64,000 nt of DNA from Nymphalis io (taxonomy: Eukaryota > Arthropoda > Insecta > Lepidoptera > Nymphalidae): the NCBI RefSeq assembly GCF_905147045.1, contig NC_065890.1, forward strand, positions 8,990,001 through 9,054,000. Direction: 5' to 3'. The position numbers and the translations under genes are program-made. The notes below the pieces were generated by a model. That model was not told the DNA's origin, did not search any database, and saw nothing but the letters and a program-made list of their open reading frames with translations. Positions 9,567 through 20,919 of the stretch are shown here, piece after piece (positions within the stretch are counted from its first letter, which is position 1; each line of letters opens with the position of its first letter).

Positions 9567-12500
9567 CTGTAATTTAAGTCGTTTTAATATAACTATATCG
9601 TTGAAAAAAATGCAGTTTTATTGTTTTCTTGCCAATTAACTAGCTTCTTTAACATTTAATAATCATATTGCTAAAATAAGTTTTAAGCAATATGACACTT
9701 AGGTGATTTGAAAAGTAAATCAGTGTTTTTGGCTTTCTATTGTACAAAATATTTTGTATATTGTTTCTTTGTACAAAACATTCAATTTTCATAAGAAAAT
9801 AGTTTTATATCCTTGAGAATCGTAATAGAAAAGGGTAATTAAATATTGAATTATTATTTTAATATATTACGATATTCGTAACACATTCAATCGCATACAA
9901 TTTAAACGGCCTCTTATTAGTACATACAAACGAAAAAATCACACTAGCCTAAAAGCATAGGTCGGTTACACGTAACCCTATAAATAATATAAATACTGAA
10001 GACAACCGTTTCCGGAATGTTCTGGCGCCTAGCAACAATATTTTATAAACATGTTCTAGTAGGTAAGGCCAAAAGCTATTTAAATAGCATAATCAAATTC
10101 ATGTTTAAAATTTTACTATATCATTTATAGATAAGTATAAGTTTCAAATCATATTAATAAAACCGAAGGAACTCATCGGTATCGTTGATTTCGTTAATTT
10201 TCTGACTCTGATTACCCATAAAGTTACATAAGGAGTATCGAGCCGACTTTGTTAAGTAAACTACAGAAACAAAGTTAAATACCCCCCTGTAAGGTTAAAC
10301 TTAGACCTCCTGCCACGAATTATTATTGACGTCTAAAATTTTAAAAAGTTAATATGAACAAGAAATAAGTTTGTGTTTTTATTATATTGAAATATTCTTT
10401 ACCGTTTAAAAGTAAATGAAATTATTATTTTTTATTGCAGAAATTCAAGACTGCTTTAAGGTTGATGAACTCTACACAGATATAGCTCTTATATTAGTTG
10501 GTCGAGATCAACAAGCTTGCGTGTATACAAGGAAATGTTAAGACAATGGTAATAGAACCACGAACATTCTTCAAAACTATTTATTCGATTAACTTAAATT
10601 AAATTTTTGTACTTAATCGTTAATGTAGCATTAACATTGAGTATTTTAAATAATTATGAAAAGGTAGAGTCATGCTTGTCGTACTAATCCTAATAATCGT
10701 ATAGATGGCAACAATAAATTAGGCGGTACTCATTTTAATAAGTTGTGTTACGTTTAAAGAATAAAAACGAACGAACTAATTAAATAAGGTCAAACGTCGT
10801 GGCCAGCGAGCGGCGCTCGTCCTACGTACACCAACAGTTGGAATCCGAACGCCGCGAACCGCGTCTCGCGCGCACGCGCACACTTATCCTTGCTTTAAAG
10901 TGCACATCCTTGCACTTATAGTATATTCAAATATTTTCTTCAATGGCCACTTTCTTAAACAATTGCTATCTAGTGACAAAAACATCGATATTGAATAAGT
11001 GATCAAACACAGTAATATTTTTTATGTGTATAATGGTAAGGCTATAATGTATATAATCAATTACTACTACTATAATATATTATGATTATATTTTAATTAA
11101 ATATTCACCACTGTTATTTCTAGTATATATTACGTTACAACTATATTATTGAGTACTTTTGTCTAAAGCAAATACTAAAGTAAATAAATAAAACTACATT
11201 AATATTAGTCGAAACGTCACATTCGATATAAACGATTTATCATTTATTATAATGTAAGATAGTTAATTCAAGTTATTATTAGATATGTTTTCGTTTCTGT
11301 AATTTAATGAGGCGTGTAGTAAAGTAGTTATTCCGACAAGTAACACAAACTTTTTTTGGTCATATTTAAATTTATAACATTTGAAATTCAATATTTCTAC
11401 AGTTACCGAGCAAGGCTTAGGTCAACCGTATATAATACTGTATAAACCACGGAATGTGTTATAAAACAGGATTTAGTTTCATGTTTAAAACAACGATGGC
11501 TATAATTAATAACCATCACTAAGGAATATTTCCCATCTACGAGTAGTTGCCAGGCACGATTCATTCCTCTTGTGTCTACCACACTGGGTGACGCCATTGT
11601 AATAATGCGTTTTTTTAATTAAGCGAGCTTCTAACATGTGCTCATCAATTTACAGTCAACTCATGCTTTACATAGTTATAAAAAGTGATTGTTAATATGA
11701 CTTAATATTGTCCTGAATTTAATTTTTAAGATAAAATCATAATTTCCAACAATTACTGAAAATACATAAAAAATACATACGCACAAATAAAATATAACAA
11801 ATATAACGTCCTCCTTTTTGATGTCGGTTAATAGCGTTGAAAAAATTGTGAAGTTCTTTTAAATATTATTTTTCCTAATTATTATTTCGTCGATGTCATG
11901 TCGTTTGCGTAATACACGAATGAGATTTATTGATTGACAAATAATACTAAATGTTAGCTTTATATTAAATAGGTTCTTTTTTCATTTTAAGAAAGTAGAC
12001 CCTCGGCTACCTAATAGTAAGTGATCATCTTTGCACATAGACACGGGCACTGTAGGGATGGATATAAAAACCTTCCGTTAACTGCTAATGTGCCCCATAA
12101 CCCCGGATTAAGGATGTTATTTTTCGTGAGCCTATACACCACTATATTGTTCACTCACCATTCAAACAGGATGGTATAGTAACCACCTAGACAGGTCAAT
12201 CATTAAAATACATAAAAGATATTAATATTTTACATTTATATTTTGAAATAATTAACCTTTTTTAGCGTGTAAGCCATTTACGGGATAAAAAATAGTTCGT
12301 AATATCTGCAGGAATACCTAGAAACAAGTTTATTTTTGTTGCCGATCCAAATTATTGGTTAAATATTTTGTAGTTAACTACACTCTAAAGTTACAGGCGT
12401 CATCTGTTATTGTACAAACAACATACAAAAAAACTTCAATGAATAACTTTTGCGATAAAGTTTTCATAAAAGAAAGATAGTTAAGTGCGTCCCAAGATTA

Positions 12501-15050
12501 TCCAGTTTTAAGCAATAACGGCGTTGAAATTTATTTATTTATTTAGGATCACCAACATGACATACACTAACAATTACAAATGAACAGGTCTAAGGGTAAA
12601 AGTTGCCATACTTATAGGTAACCACGACTTGCAACAATGATACTAAGCATCTAAAATAATAATGAATTAAGAAACAAAAATACAATGTAAGTTTTAGTTC
12701 TTGATCGGATGCCCAAGTAGCGGCTCAATACTAATTTGTGTTGGAGTATACTATGACAATTTGCACCGATAAAATTAATTATTATTTTAAGAGATCTGTG
12801 AATTACGTATAAAAATAAATAATATTACTGTAACAATTTGTATGATCAAGTTGTTTTAGTTATCTTTAGCTAGGATTCTCTTTTGATGGGGTGCCGGAAA
12901 CAAGCTGTGAAAGCACACAATTGCACAACAATTCCTAGGGCGAGACAAAACGAGTATTTTATGACCTAGATAGGAACTAGTCACATACTTTTTATGCGAC
13001 TCTACGAAGGCAGTTGCAGTTAACAGTAGACTATAAAAAGTTAATACTTTCACACTATTTAAAATTAGAACTTAGAATTTTAATTTAATTAATACAAAAT
13101 ATGTCTAATAAGCTTTAGTAGTGATAAAAGTCAAGGGATGAAGAAACATGATTACATTCCTAATAGATTTTAAAAGAATATCACATTATAACTTGTTATT
13201 TATAATATTTAACACATTCATGTTCTGTATTCCAATGAACATGTACAAAAAAAAACATAGAATTTATTATAACGAATAAATTGCGAGTATAATGGTTACT
13301 TTTAAATAATATATTTTTTTTATCACTATTAGGTACATAATTTGTATAATACATAATACTTATACACATTTACTTGTCCTAGTTTAAACTGGGTCGCAGC
13401 CGGGTTGCAACTGCAAGAATAAAATGATTTAGTTTGTTTAGCAATGTTGCCTTAAGTCGTTAAAACAGATAGGTTCGAAAAGATGGCCTTTTTTGGTGTA
13501 TATGTTGTTTATTATTAACCATCCCAGCTGCAATTAATGTTTTCACTAGGTCTAGTATCGAAGTGCAAGAGTTAAAAATTACGTTTCATTCATAAGTTTA
13601 AATTTATATTATATAAAATGTAATTTAATTCAAAACCAAGAAACAATAAAACAACACAACACAAGTACATCGTTCAATATTTTATTTAACTGAAAAATAA
13701 CTAAACCAAATGTTTAAAAAATAATATAAATTAGTAGGTATTAAAGAATTTATATGGCCATCAATGTATACCTACTGTACACATTGTGTGTATAAGTTTA
13801 ATTGATGTACTTATAATATAAAATACCTGTATTGTATTAAGTAATTTCAGATTTTATAATTTGCAGAATAAGTCTTCGAAGAATGTATTATGATGGCGAG
13901 ACGCATAAGTATTAATTAGTTAAATAAAACATTATTTACGTCCACGGCAACTCATGAAAATGGAAAATATAAAATCCTCGGATGTTTACGTTTCTTCTGA
14001 AACGGTATATAAGTAAACGTAAAAAATTAACTTTTTAAACAATGAAAGTTTAATTATTTTTAAAACTGAATGAAACTTTTTCATTGATAACATTGAAGTC
14101 CGAATATAAATCGCTTGTAATCGAAGTCAGAGGTCGCGTCTGACAAGCGCCGCACTAAGGGCTGTCTCGGTATACATACGAAACAATCGAGCCATGAATC
14201 ATTGCGCGGGCTCTGCATTGATCAACTGAGTGTTTCAGAATTGTGGCCGGGATCGCTTGCCTACTTACTGATTCTATGTAATGAATAATTGACGTACAGC
14301 CGCGACAGACTTTATAGGGCAGATATTAGTAGAAGCGAGTGATCATATTCTACAACAGTGAGCCGATTCCCCGCGGATCCAGAATAGTAAGTTATGGAAA
14401 TGTGCGTTTGGGGCAGCAGCGGGCAACTGTGACCAATAACAATGTCACATTAATATTCAACAGGCGCTCTTTGCTCGTTTATATTTTACTGCCAGCATCG
14501 CGCTACTCTTTACTCAGAATTGCATCTCAATTGATCGCGTTTTATATTATTTTAGATAAAATTTAAGATTTTTTTATATAGTTTAATGATGCGAAAGAGA
14601 AAACGTAATATGCAGACAATGTTAAACGGTTCATATTTAAGTGATTTCATATACTCATGTTTCCTGTTTACTGCCGCGATATCAAAAATGCTTACAAAAC
14701 TATGTTGCTTTCAAGTAGACAAAAGATGACTTGGCTGTCGTCCCACTTGTTTGTCTACGAAAGTTTGCCAAAATTCTTTTATTGACTGAGGGAACGTAAA
14801 GGCGAGCTTTAGAGCCAACAACGGAAATTCTCGGCCACAATATTCCGATTAGTAGTTCAATAGTTTAATTCTACAAATAAAGTTTACAGAGATGTGTTAT
14901 GATTGAATAATTAATTTTATTTTTGTTTTTAAAAGTAACAATGCCAACTCCAATTCTTGCTTAATATATATGTACATATATGTAAATTGATTAGTATTTT
15001 TTTTTTTACTTTTATAAGAACGTTTTTAGAAAGGTCAGTGAACGCTGAGG
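9567..15050. other. Probable mib intron, AT-rich, upstream of mir-1
   Basis: No mib exon is visible here. Contents: a GC/CpG-rich islet at 10,797-10,890, a decayed copy of the dispersed repeat at 11,990-12,195, an open frame with good start context on the minus strand at 11,403-11,597 and a further islet near 14,100-14,420. The rest is AT-rich with stops in all frames. Confidence 0.5.
11990..12195 (+). repeat. Decayed copy of the 300-bp dispersed repeat
   Basis: The order of blocks matches the better copies at 41,501 and 54,961: TAGTAAGTGATCA (for TGGTAAGTGGTCA), CATAGACACGGGCACTGTA, GTGCCCCATAACC, TTGTTCACTCACCATTCAAA and ACCACCTAGACAG. Divergence is high, so it is an old insertion or a related subfamily. 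Confidence 0.45.
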
Positions 15051-15059
15051 ATTGCCAGA

Positions 15060-15600
15060 TCTTCAGATGGAAACTATGTATAGCGCGACTACCCCGCGGG
15101 AGGTGACAGTGGTGGATGGTGTACAACTAATAATAGCCTCCCCTCCAGCGCGCAATCCTCGGAACGCTGACGGGAGCGCGCACATGTGGCGCCCGTCGGC
15201 GGCGTCGTATTCTGCGTGCACGTTTATTTTCGATACAGTCGTCACGCGGTGCGGTTTACAGTGTTTCTTACATAAGCGCCTTCGGCGAGTCCGCAATCGG
15301 GACTCTAACGCGCTTCGTGCACTTCGAATTGCCGTAAGCTGCAGGTCGGTGCACGTTTGAGTAACCGATCCGACGGACGCGCGCCGTCGGATCTATTTCG
15401 GGAAAATACAAATTTGGAATGGATGGTACTCGCGACTCGAAAGCGAACTCCGCCGGTTGACTCCATTTTTAGACCTGGACTGCGCGTGCGCACTGAGCTT
15501 GCTGCCAGTGCCCCACGAGCTGCCATGTAGCCGTGTCGCTTGCTGCCACCTCCTCTTACGAAGGTGGCTATCGCGTACCATCTTCCTAGAGATGGCGCCG
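15060..15600 (+). promoter_or_regulatory. CpG-rich block just upstream of mir-1, probable primary-transcript promoter
   Basis: In a strongly AT-rich neighbourhood this block of about 540 bases is GC-rich and full of CpG (for example CGTCGGCGGCGTCGT, GACGCGCGCCGTCGG). It ends about 100 bases before the mir-1 hairpin, on the same strand. No recognisable protein is encoded: the open frames at 15,052-15,360 and 15,305-15,688 are by-products of low stop frequency. A promoter or first exon of the mir-1 primary transcript is the simplest reading. A CTCF-like core CCTAGAGATGGCGCC lies at 15,585-15,599. Confidence 0.5.
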
Positions 15601-15693
15601 TGTAGACCGCGACCTTACTACACAACAGTCGATCGTCATCAAGATTATGATAGCAAAGAAGCCGAAACATAGAAGAGAGAAGAAACATAGCCT

Positions 15694-15772
15694 TGCGCTA
15701 GTTCCGTGCTTCCTTACTTCCCATAGTATTTAAATCGTATGGAATGTAAAGAAGTATGGAGCTGCGCGGGTA
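15694..15772 (+). ncRNA. mir-1: microRNA mir-1 precursor hairpin
   Basis: The 3p arm at 15,740-15,761 matches the animal miR-1 mature sequence base for base as I know it (seed GGAAUGU, then AAAGAAGUAUGGAG). The 5p arm at 15,704-15,725 begins CCGTGCTTCCTTACTTCCC, close to the Drosophila 5p arm. The two arms pair along their length (CCATA with TATGG, CTTCCTTAC with GTAAAGAAG with one mismatch, CCGTG with TATGG by wobbles), leaving a loop of about 12 bases, GTATTTAAATCG. miR-1 is the conserved muscle microRNA that represses non-muscle messages. It lies antisense to mib, 6.2 kb upstream of the first visible mib exon and 19.5 kb before mir-133 on the same strand. Confidence 0.98.
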
Positions 15773-18380
15773 TGCCTGCGTGTTCGAAAGAGATCATCGT
15801 GTGGTCTTTTCTTCTTTTGTGTTTATTGAGGATTTATTTGTGATTTTAATTATCAAGTGATTTTTTATGTAATATGTGTTTGCCAGGGTTAATCAGCAAA
15901 TGTGGATTTCGTAAGATATATTTTTTTTACATTTCTAACATTTGGTTTTTAAACTAACTGAAAATCATTATTTGTATTCATTTTAAACGTAATTGATGAA
16001 AAATCAATCATGTTAATATTATCATATCCTTTTAAATTATTGATAGAGTTATAAAAATAAAAGTAAAAATCTGACATAATATGGATTTTAAATTGTTCAG
16101 TAAAAGATAAATTTATTTATTGGGTAGCGAGTTGTCGTAAAATAACATCTGGCGTGGTTAAGTTGAGGCAAGAGTTCTGACTAAGGCAACATAAATAAAC
16201 GTGAGGCTAGCGATGGAGTTCGACTCTGAAAACCGTATTGTATATTTAGATATGGGAAGTAAAAGCCAAGGAATTTTATATATAGCCACACAGATGTTTA
16301 TTAGATTTATTTTTAAAATGGAATATTGATTTCAGATCTGATATTTAAAATTTTATCATATATTATTAAGTAAAACTTTACGGTACAAGAACATTAATTT
16401 ATTGTATTTAAATTGTAAATTTTAAAATTTTGTTTTTTTTTGTATTTAACTACAGCTCTTTTGAGGACTTAATTTAATGCATTAAAATTTATAAAGAGCG
16501 ACGCAGCAAAATAATATAAATAATATAAAATTTATAAGAACGATATTTCAATATCGTTAAATAAAGCATATTGTATGAATTACTAACTATTTGCTGTATA
16601 ACTTTGAATAATTCTTTTGTTTTAAGGCAACATCCGAGAAACGTGACATTGTCAGTAGTAAAAGTCGTAGCAAAAAAGGGGAGCACAAAAAATAGCCGCG
16701 CCTGCGCCACATCTGGAGGAACACTGCATCTCATTATGCGGATCGGTCTCGGATGAATGGCATCGTGCCCGTGCCCGGCCCTGCCCGTCGTCGCCGGCCC
16801 TACAATACACCACGGACATCCGCGCCTTGTTCTTGATCCTATTGTTTCTTTAACAATCATTTCTAATCGATGGTAGCTTTTATGTTATAAACTGTGTACA
16901 GCTAAGTTTGTTATTTATCGTATGTTGAGTTGTTTTAATCAACAAAAATATTATAAAATTTCAATGCTTTATTTATTTAAAGCACTAGTTCTTTGAAGAA
17001 ATTCAAACCACAAATTTGTTATTTATAAAATTGTGTAATATATTTTTTGGTTTGTATATTATATTACATATATGAATTAAACAACACATGTTCTTCTAGT
17101 TAGTTAATGTTAATTTTTTGTATTATAATAATAGAATTAAACCGAATTATTTTATAATAGTTTAGGTAAAATTTATAAATGTAATAGATTTAACTATTTT
17201 TTTCCAAATAAAAAAAAAACACCACAATATTATATTATGATATAAATGGTCAGGAGAAAGCTTATACAACAAAAATTACAAATCACGTAAATTTAAAGTC
17301 ATGTAACAAAACAGAAAGGTCGTTTAGGGTGTCATTAAATCATAAGGGTGAACCATAGCGAGCACTACGCCAGGTTCCGTTCATTGTTTCACAATAATAG
17401 AGGGCGATGACGGGACCAGGGCAATGACAGCATACGCAATATAATCAAAGGCAAACTCACACCAAGACGGTACAGCGCGTCCAACACTTCTACGCAAAAT
17501 GATTGATTCTCGTGTTCCGTGAATTCTAAGGGCGAGAACTGATACCTATCGCAATTATCAGAATTAACTCGAAACAGTACGAAGTATTGATACCTTGGTC
17601 TTATTGTAATATAACAGTTAATATATATCTCGCGTTGACCCTCTCCGTTTCCCATCATTACAATATCTAACACGAAGAGCTTAAAACCTCAAACGAAAGC
17701 TTACCTATAGCATTGAATGACGCAGACTACGCTATAAACCCACGACCGGCTCGATCCGCGCCCTTTAATAGTGCACGCCTTTTACTATCGCACAAAGGCG
17801 TTTTCTATGAGAAAGGGATCTTGACCTACCAGTTAGTTCAGAATGTTCAATTCTTAAAATCACGTTGAAAAACAATTTATTCATGCATCCATGCAACGAC
17901 TGTCGCTAACAAAAGAGAATGTAAAACTAGACAGGGGGATAATGAATGCTAGTCAACGATTTTAATAGAGTTACTTACATGTAATTCGGCTTAGCGTTAT
18001 TTTTTTAATTGAACGGATGAATGGTTTCATATGTCTGTAGAAATAACAAAAGTTATCGCAACAACATCGACTTATTCATGTGTGATATGAATTATGTAAT
18101 TTCGCCGCAAATTGGGAAAGAAATCAAAATATATTATTAATTATTTATCCAAATACAACACAATCTAAAGTTTTATACAATTGGAAAGAATAAATTAAAT
18201 AAAATATGTATTATAATTTTGTGTTCATAAAAACACTTATCGTAAATGTATTTTTTATTGGTGATTTTAATCTAGAATTTGTGTGTTTATCAATAAGTTA
18301 AGCTTTATCTCATACTTATAGTATTCGTACGTTCATTTCGATATTTCAATAGTTATTTTCAAGCGTTTGTAATAGTATAG

Positions 18381-18506
18381 CTTTACACAGGGTGGGACGC
18401 TGTCATGGTATTCGTGTGGATGACGCGAAAATAGCCATCAGAGTCTTTGGCATCGGTCCAGAGGCCGCTGAAAGTTTCCTGACGACTGCCCGAACCCGTG
18501 TATATA
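18381..18506 (-). other. Short coding-like segment ending in a stop, unidentified
   Basis: On the minus strand an AG-preceded frame reads TFIYTGSGSRQETFSGLWTD, then AKDSDGYFRVIHTNTMTAS, then HPV and a TAA stop. Base composition differs sharply from the flanks. I do not recognise the peptide. It could be a terminal exon, a captured gene piece inside a repeat, or a GC-rich regulatory element that happens to be open (other frames are partly open too). Confidence 0.2.
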
Positions 18507-20906
18507 AACGTTTCTTATATTCATTTGGATATAAAAATATACTTTTATTACTTTTATTGGCGTAAGTTTGTATCTGTATGTAGTTTTATATCTTGAGATA
18601 TACATTCGATAGTTGAGAACATTGTTTTCAATTTCAGATTAAAATGAAATTTCCATGATAAATTTTAAGAGAATAGTTGAAAAAGGTTTTGCATAAAGTG
18701 TTTTCTTGTGAAATTGCCAATGGAACAAAATACATTTCGTAACCTCGTATGTAATTTGTTTTTTTTTTATTTCACAAAGCGCGGTTCGACTGCGGAACTT
18801 CAATATTACCGATCCGATTTCGATGATTTGATCGGGATTAAGAGCAGCTACAATTTTAATCTGTTAAAATCTAGTTGCATTAAAGGGAATTTCCGTTTGA
18901 TATTTTTTTTACAAAAAAAAGTGTATGAGGTTTTATATCACCCAATGTTTTTTTTTAAAATTTGCAATCTATTTGTAAATTTTGAAAATTATGACATCAA
19001 AAATGCAATGAAAGAAACTCATTCCGCCTCAGGTATCGTTTTTCACTCGCCGTGATTAGCTCATAATACAATATTTCTTTGAGATCTTAAGGTATATCAG
19101 CAATTTTAATTATTTTATCTAAAACAACAATAAACATGATTTAAACTAACGTACAAATATTAGAAATAACTATCCTCTATTATATAACTTAATTAAGAAT
19201 TCAACATTAAACATATTTTAATTCAAATAAATAATAATTAAATAATTTTCCTTTTAGTTGTCTATTTCAAAGTTCGACGAAACCTTATACCAGAAGAGAT
19301 CTAGAGTACAGATTAAAACTTTGCCTTTATGTTAAGCCCGGGCTAAAAATTAAGCTACATTCATTGATCTCTAAGCCGTACGAGAGAATGTCGTATTAAG
19401 AGAAAACTTCCTTCTTTATTTTTAGATCACAGTAAAAATATGCTGAACGTAATAATGGATTAACTTCAATAAAGAACAAAAAAAAATAAAAAAAAAAATC
19501 TTTCATTACATAAAGGTTAATAAAGATTAATTAGGATTCGTCGCGTTTGGACTCTACTACCACTTACCATCAGGTGGAGTAAAGTCATTTGCCCTCCCGG
19601 AAATATAAAAATAAAACTAGAATTTAACATTTGTATTCAAACAAGAAAATTTTAACTTTTTGTTAAGAACTTCATCGAAAAAATTATGGTTATTTCATGT
19701 TTCTAAAATAAAGATAAATGTCACTTCTTTAATCTACAGTCTATATAAAACGGAATTGCGAAGAAAATATTCTGCTTAAATTGTGTAATAAAAACAAATA
19801 TTAATAATTATCTTTCTATTTATTCTGGTGTTAATATAAATCTCTCAGTGTTTGCATATCATGTGTTCATATATATATATATATATATATATATTGGCAT
19901 CGCTATAATTGAATTCCTTAGATCTAATTAAGGAACAGAGTAAAATCGCTATTCAATAGAAAGAGCCGAGGGTAATAATGCTACGGGTGGATAAGGCCGT
20001 GTAAATGATTGAAGGAAATAAGATAGGCAATCATTTGTAAGTTGGTATATAAGTGCTTAATCATAATTACATCAAGATTTACATCGAATCTATAAGACAC
20101 ATTAATCTGAATAATTATTTAAATGTAAATTAAAAAAAAAAGTGAACAGCTGGTTATAAATATATTAAATTTTAAATAATGTTTTAGACACTAATATTAA
20201 ACCGAGATTTTAGTATATTTAGACTTTTATACCTTGAAATAAAAGTTTATTACAATAATTATTACTTGACGAATATATGTGAGGATACTGAAATTAATTG
20301 AAAAGGTTAATTGTTAAGCTTATTCTGATAAGCTTGTAAATTAACGAAACAAATCTTGCACATATTACTCGTATTAATTTACACAAATAAAATTTATTTA
20401 ATATTTTAAATTTTGATTATTTTGATAATCATCAATAAATTTTGAAATATGGATTCTTTAATCTTTAGACTGCTGCTATAATATTGATTAAATGATAGTC
20501 TTAAAATACTATTTATATGATTTGATCGTTAAATAAGTGCTAAAATGTCTACTTTGGAGATCTGAAAGACATTTAAAATATATTTTCATTCGTAATATTC
20601 CAGTTTTCTTATTATTGTCCATTCATTTCAATTAATTGCTGAATTCAAATTAAACTACTATATAATTATATCACAAAAGGACACATTGTTTTATAATTTT
20701 AATTGGTAGTTAAGACGAAGAGATTTGATGATTATGGAGTGCATTCTGTCTCATTAATATAATCAGTTCTGAACCGTACTTTGAGTTAAGCTGATATGTG
20801 TTTCCTCTCAACAAAGAATTATTAAAAATCGATAGAGCGTCGCAACCGTGGTGCTTGTTTTTGTAACTACTGACAAAGACTAAATGTTACATTGTTCCAG
20901 CATCTG

Positions 20907-20919
20907 CCGCTAGATGGCA
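20907..20919 (+). promoter_or_regulatory. CTCF-like core motif
   Basis: CCGCTAGATGGCA resembles the insect CTCF core (CCNCTAGATGGCGC-like). A single 13-base match in 64 kb is only suggestive. If bound, it would lie between mir-1 and mir-133. Confidence 0.25.

Noticed and set aside
15305..15688. 127-codon minus-strand open frame in the mir-1 CpG block
   Set aside because: No motif, overlaps open frames on both strands, and is fully explained by GC-rich composition. It does not match mib N-terminal domains either.
18708..19055. 115-codon open frame rich in Phe, Leu, Lys and Asn
   Set aside because: AT-rich composition typical of random open frames here, with homopolymer-derived Phe runs and no known domain or splice context.
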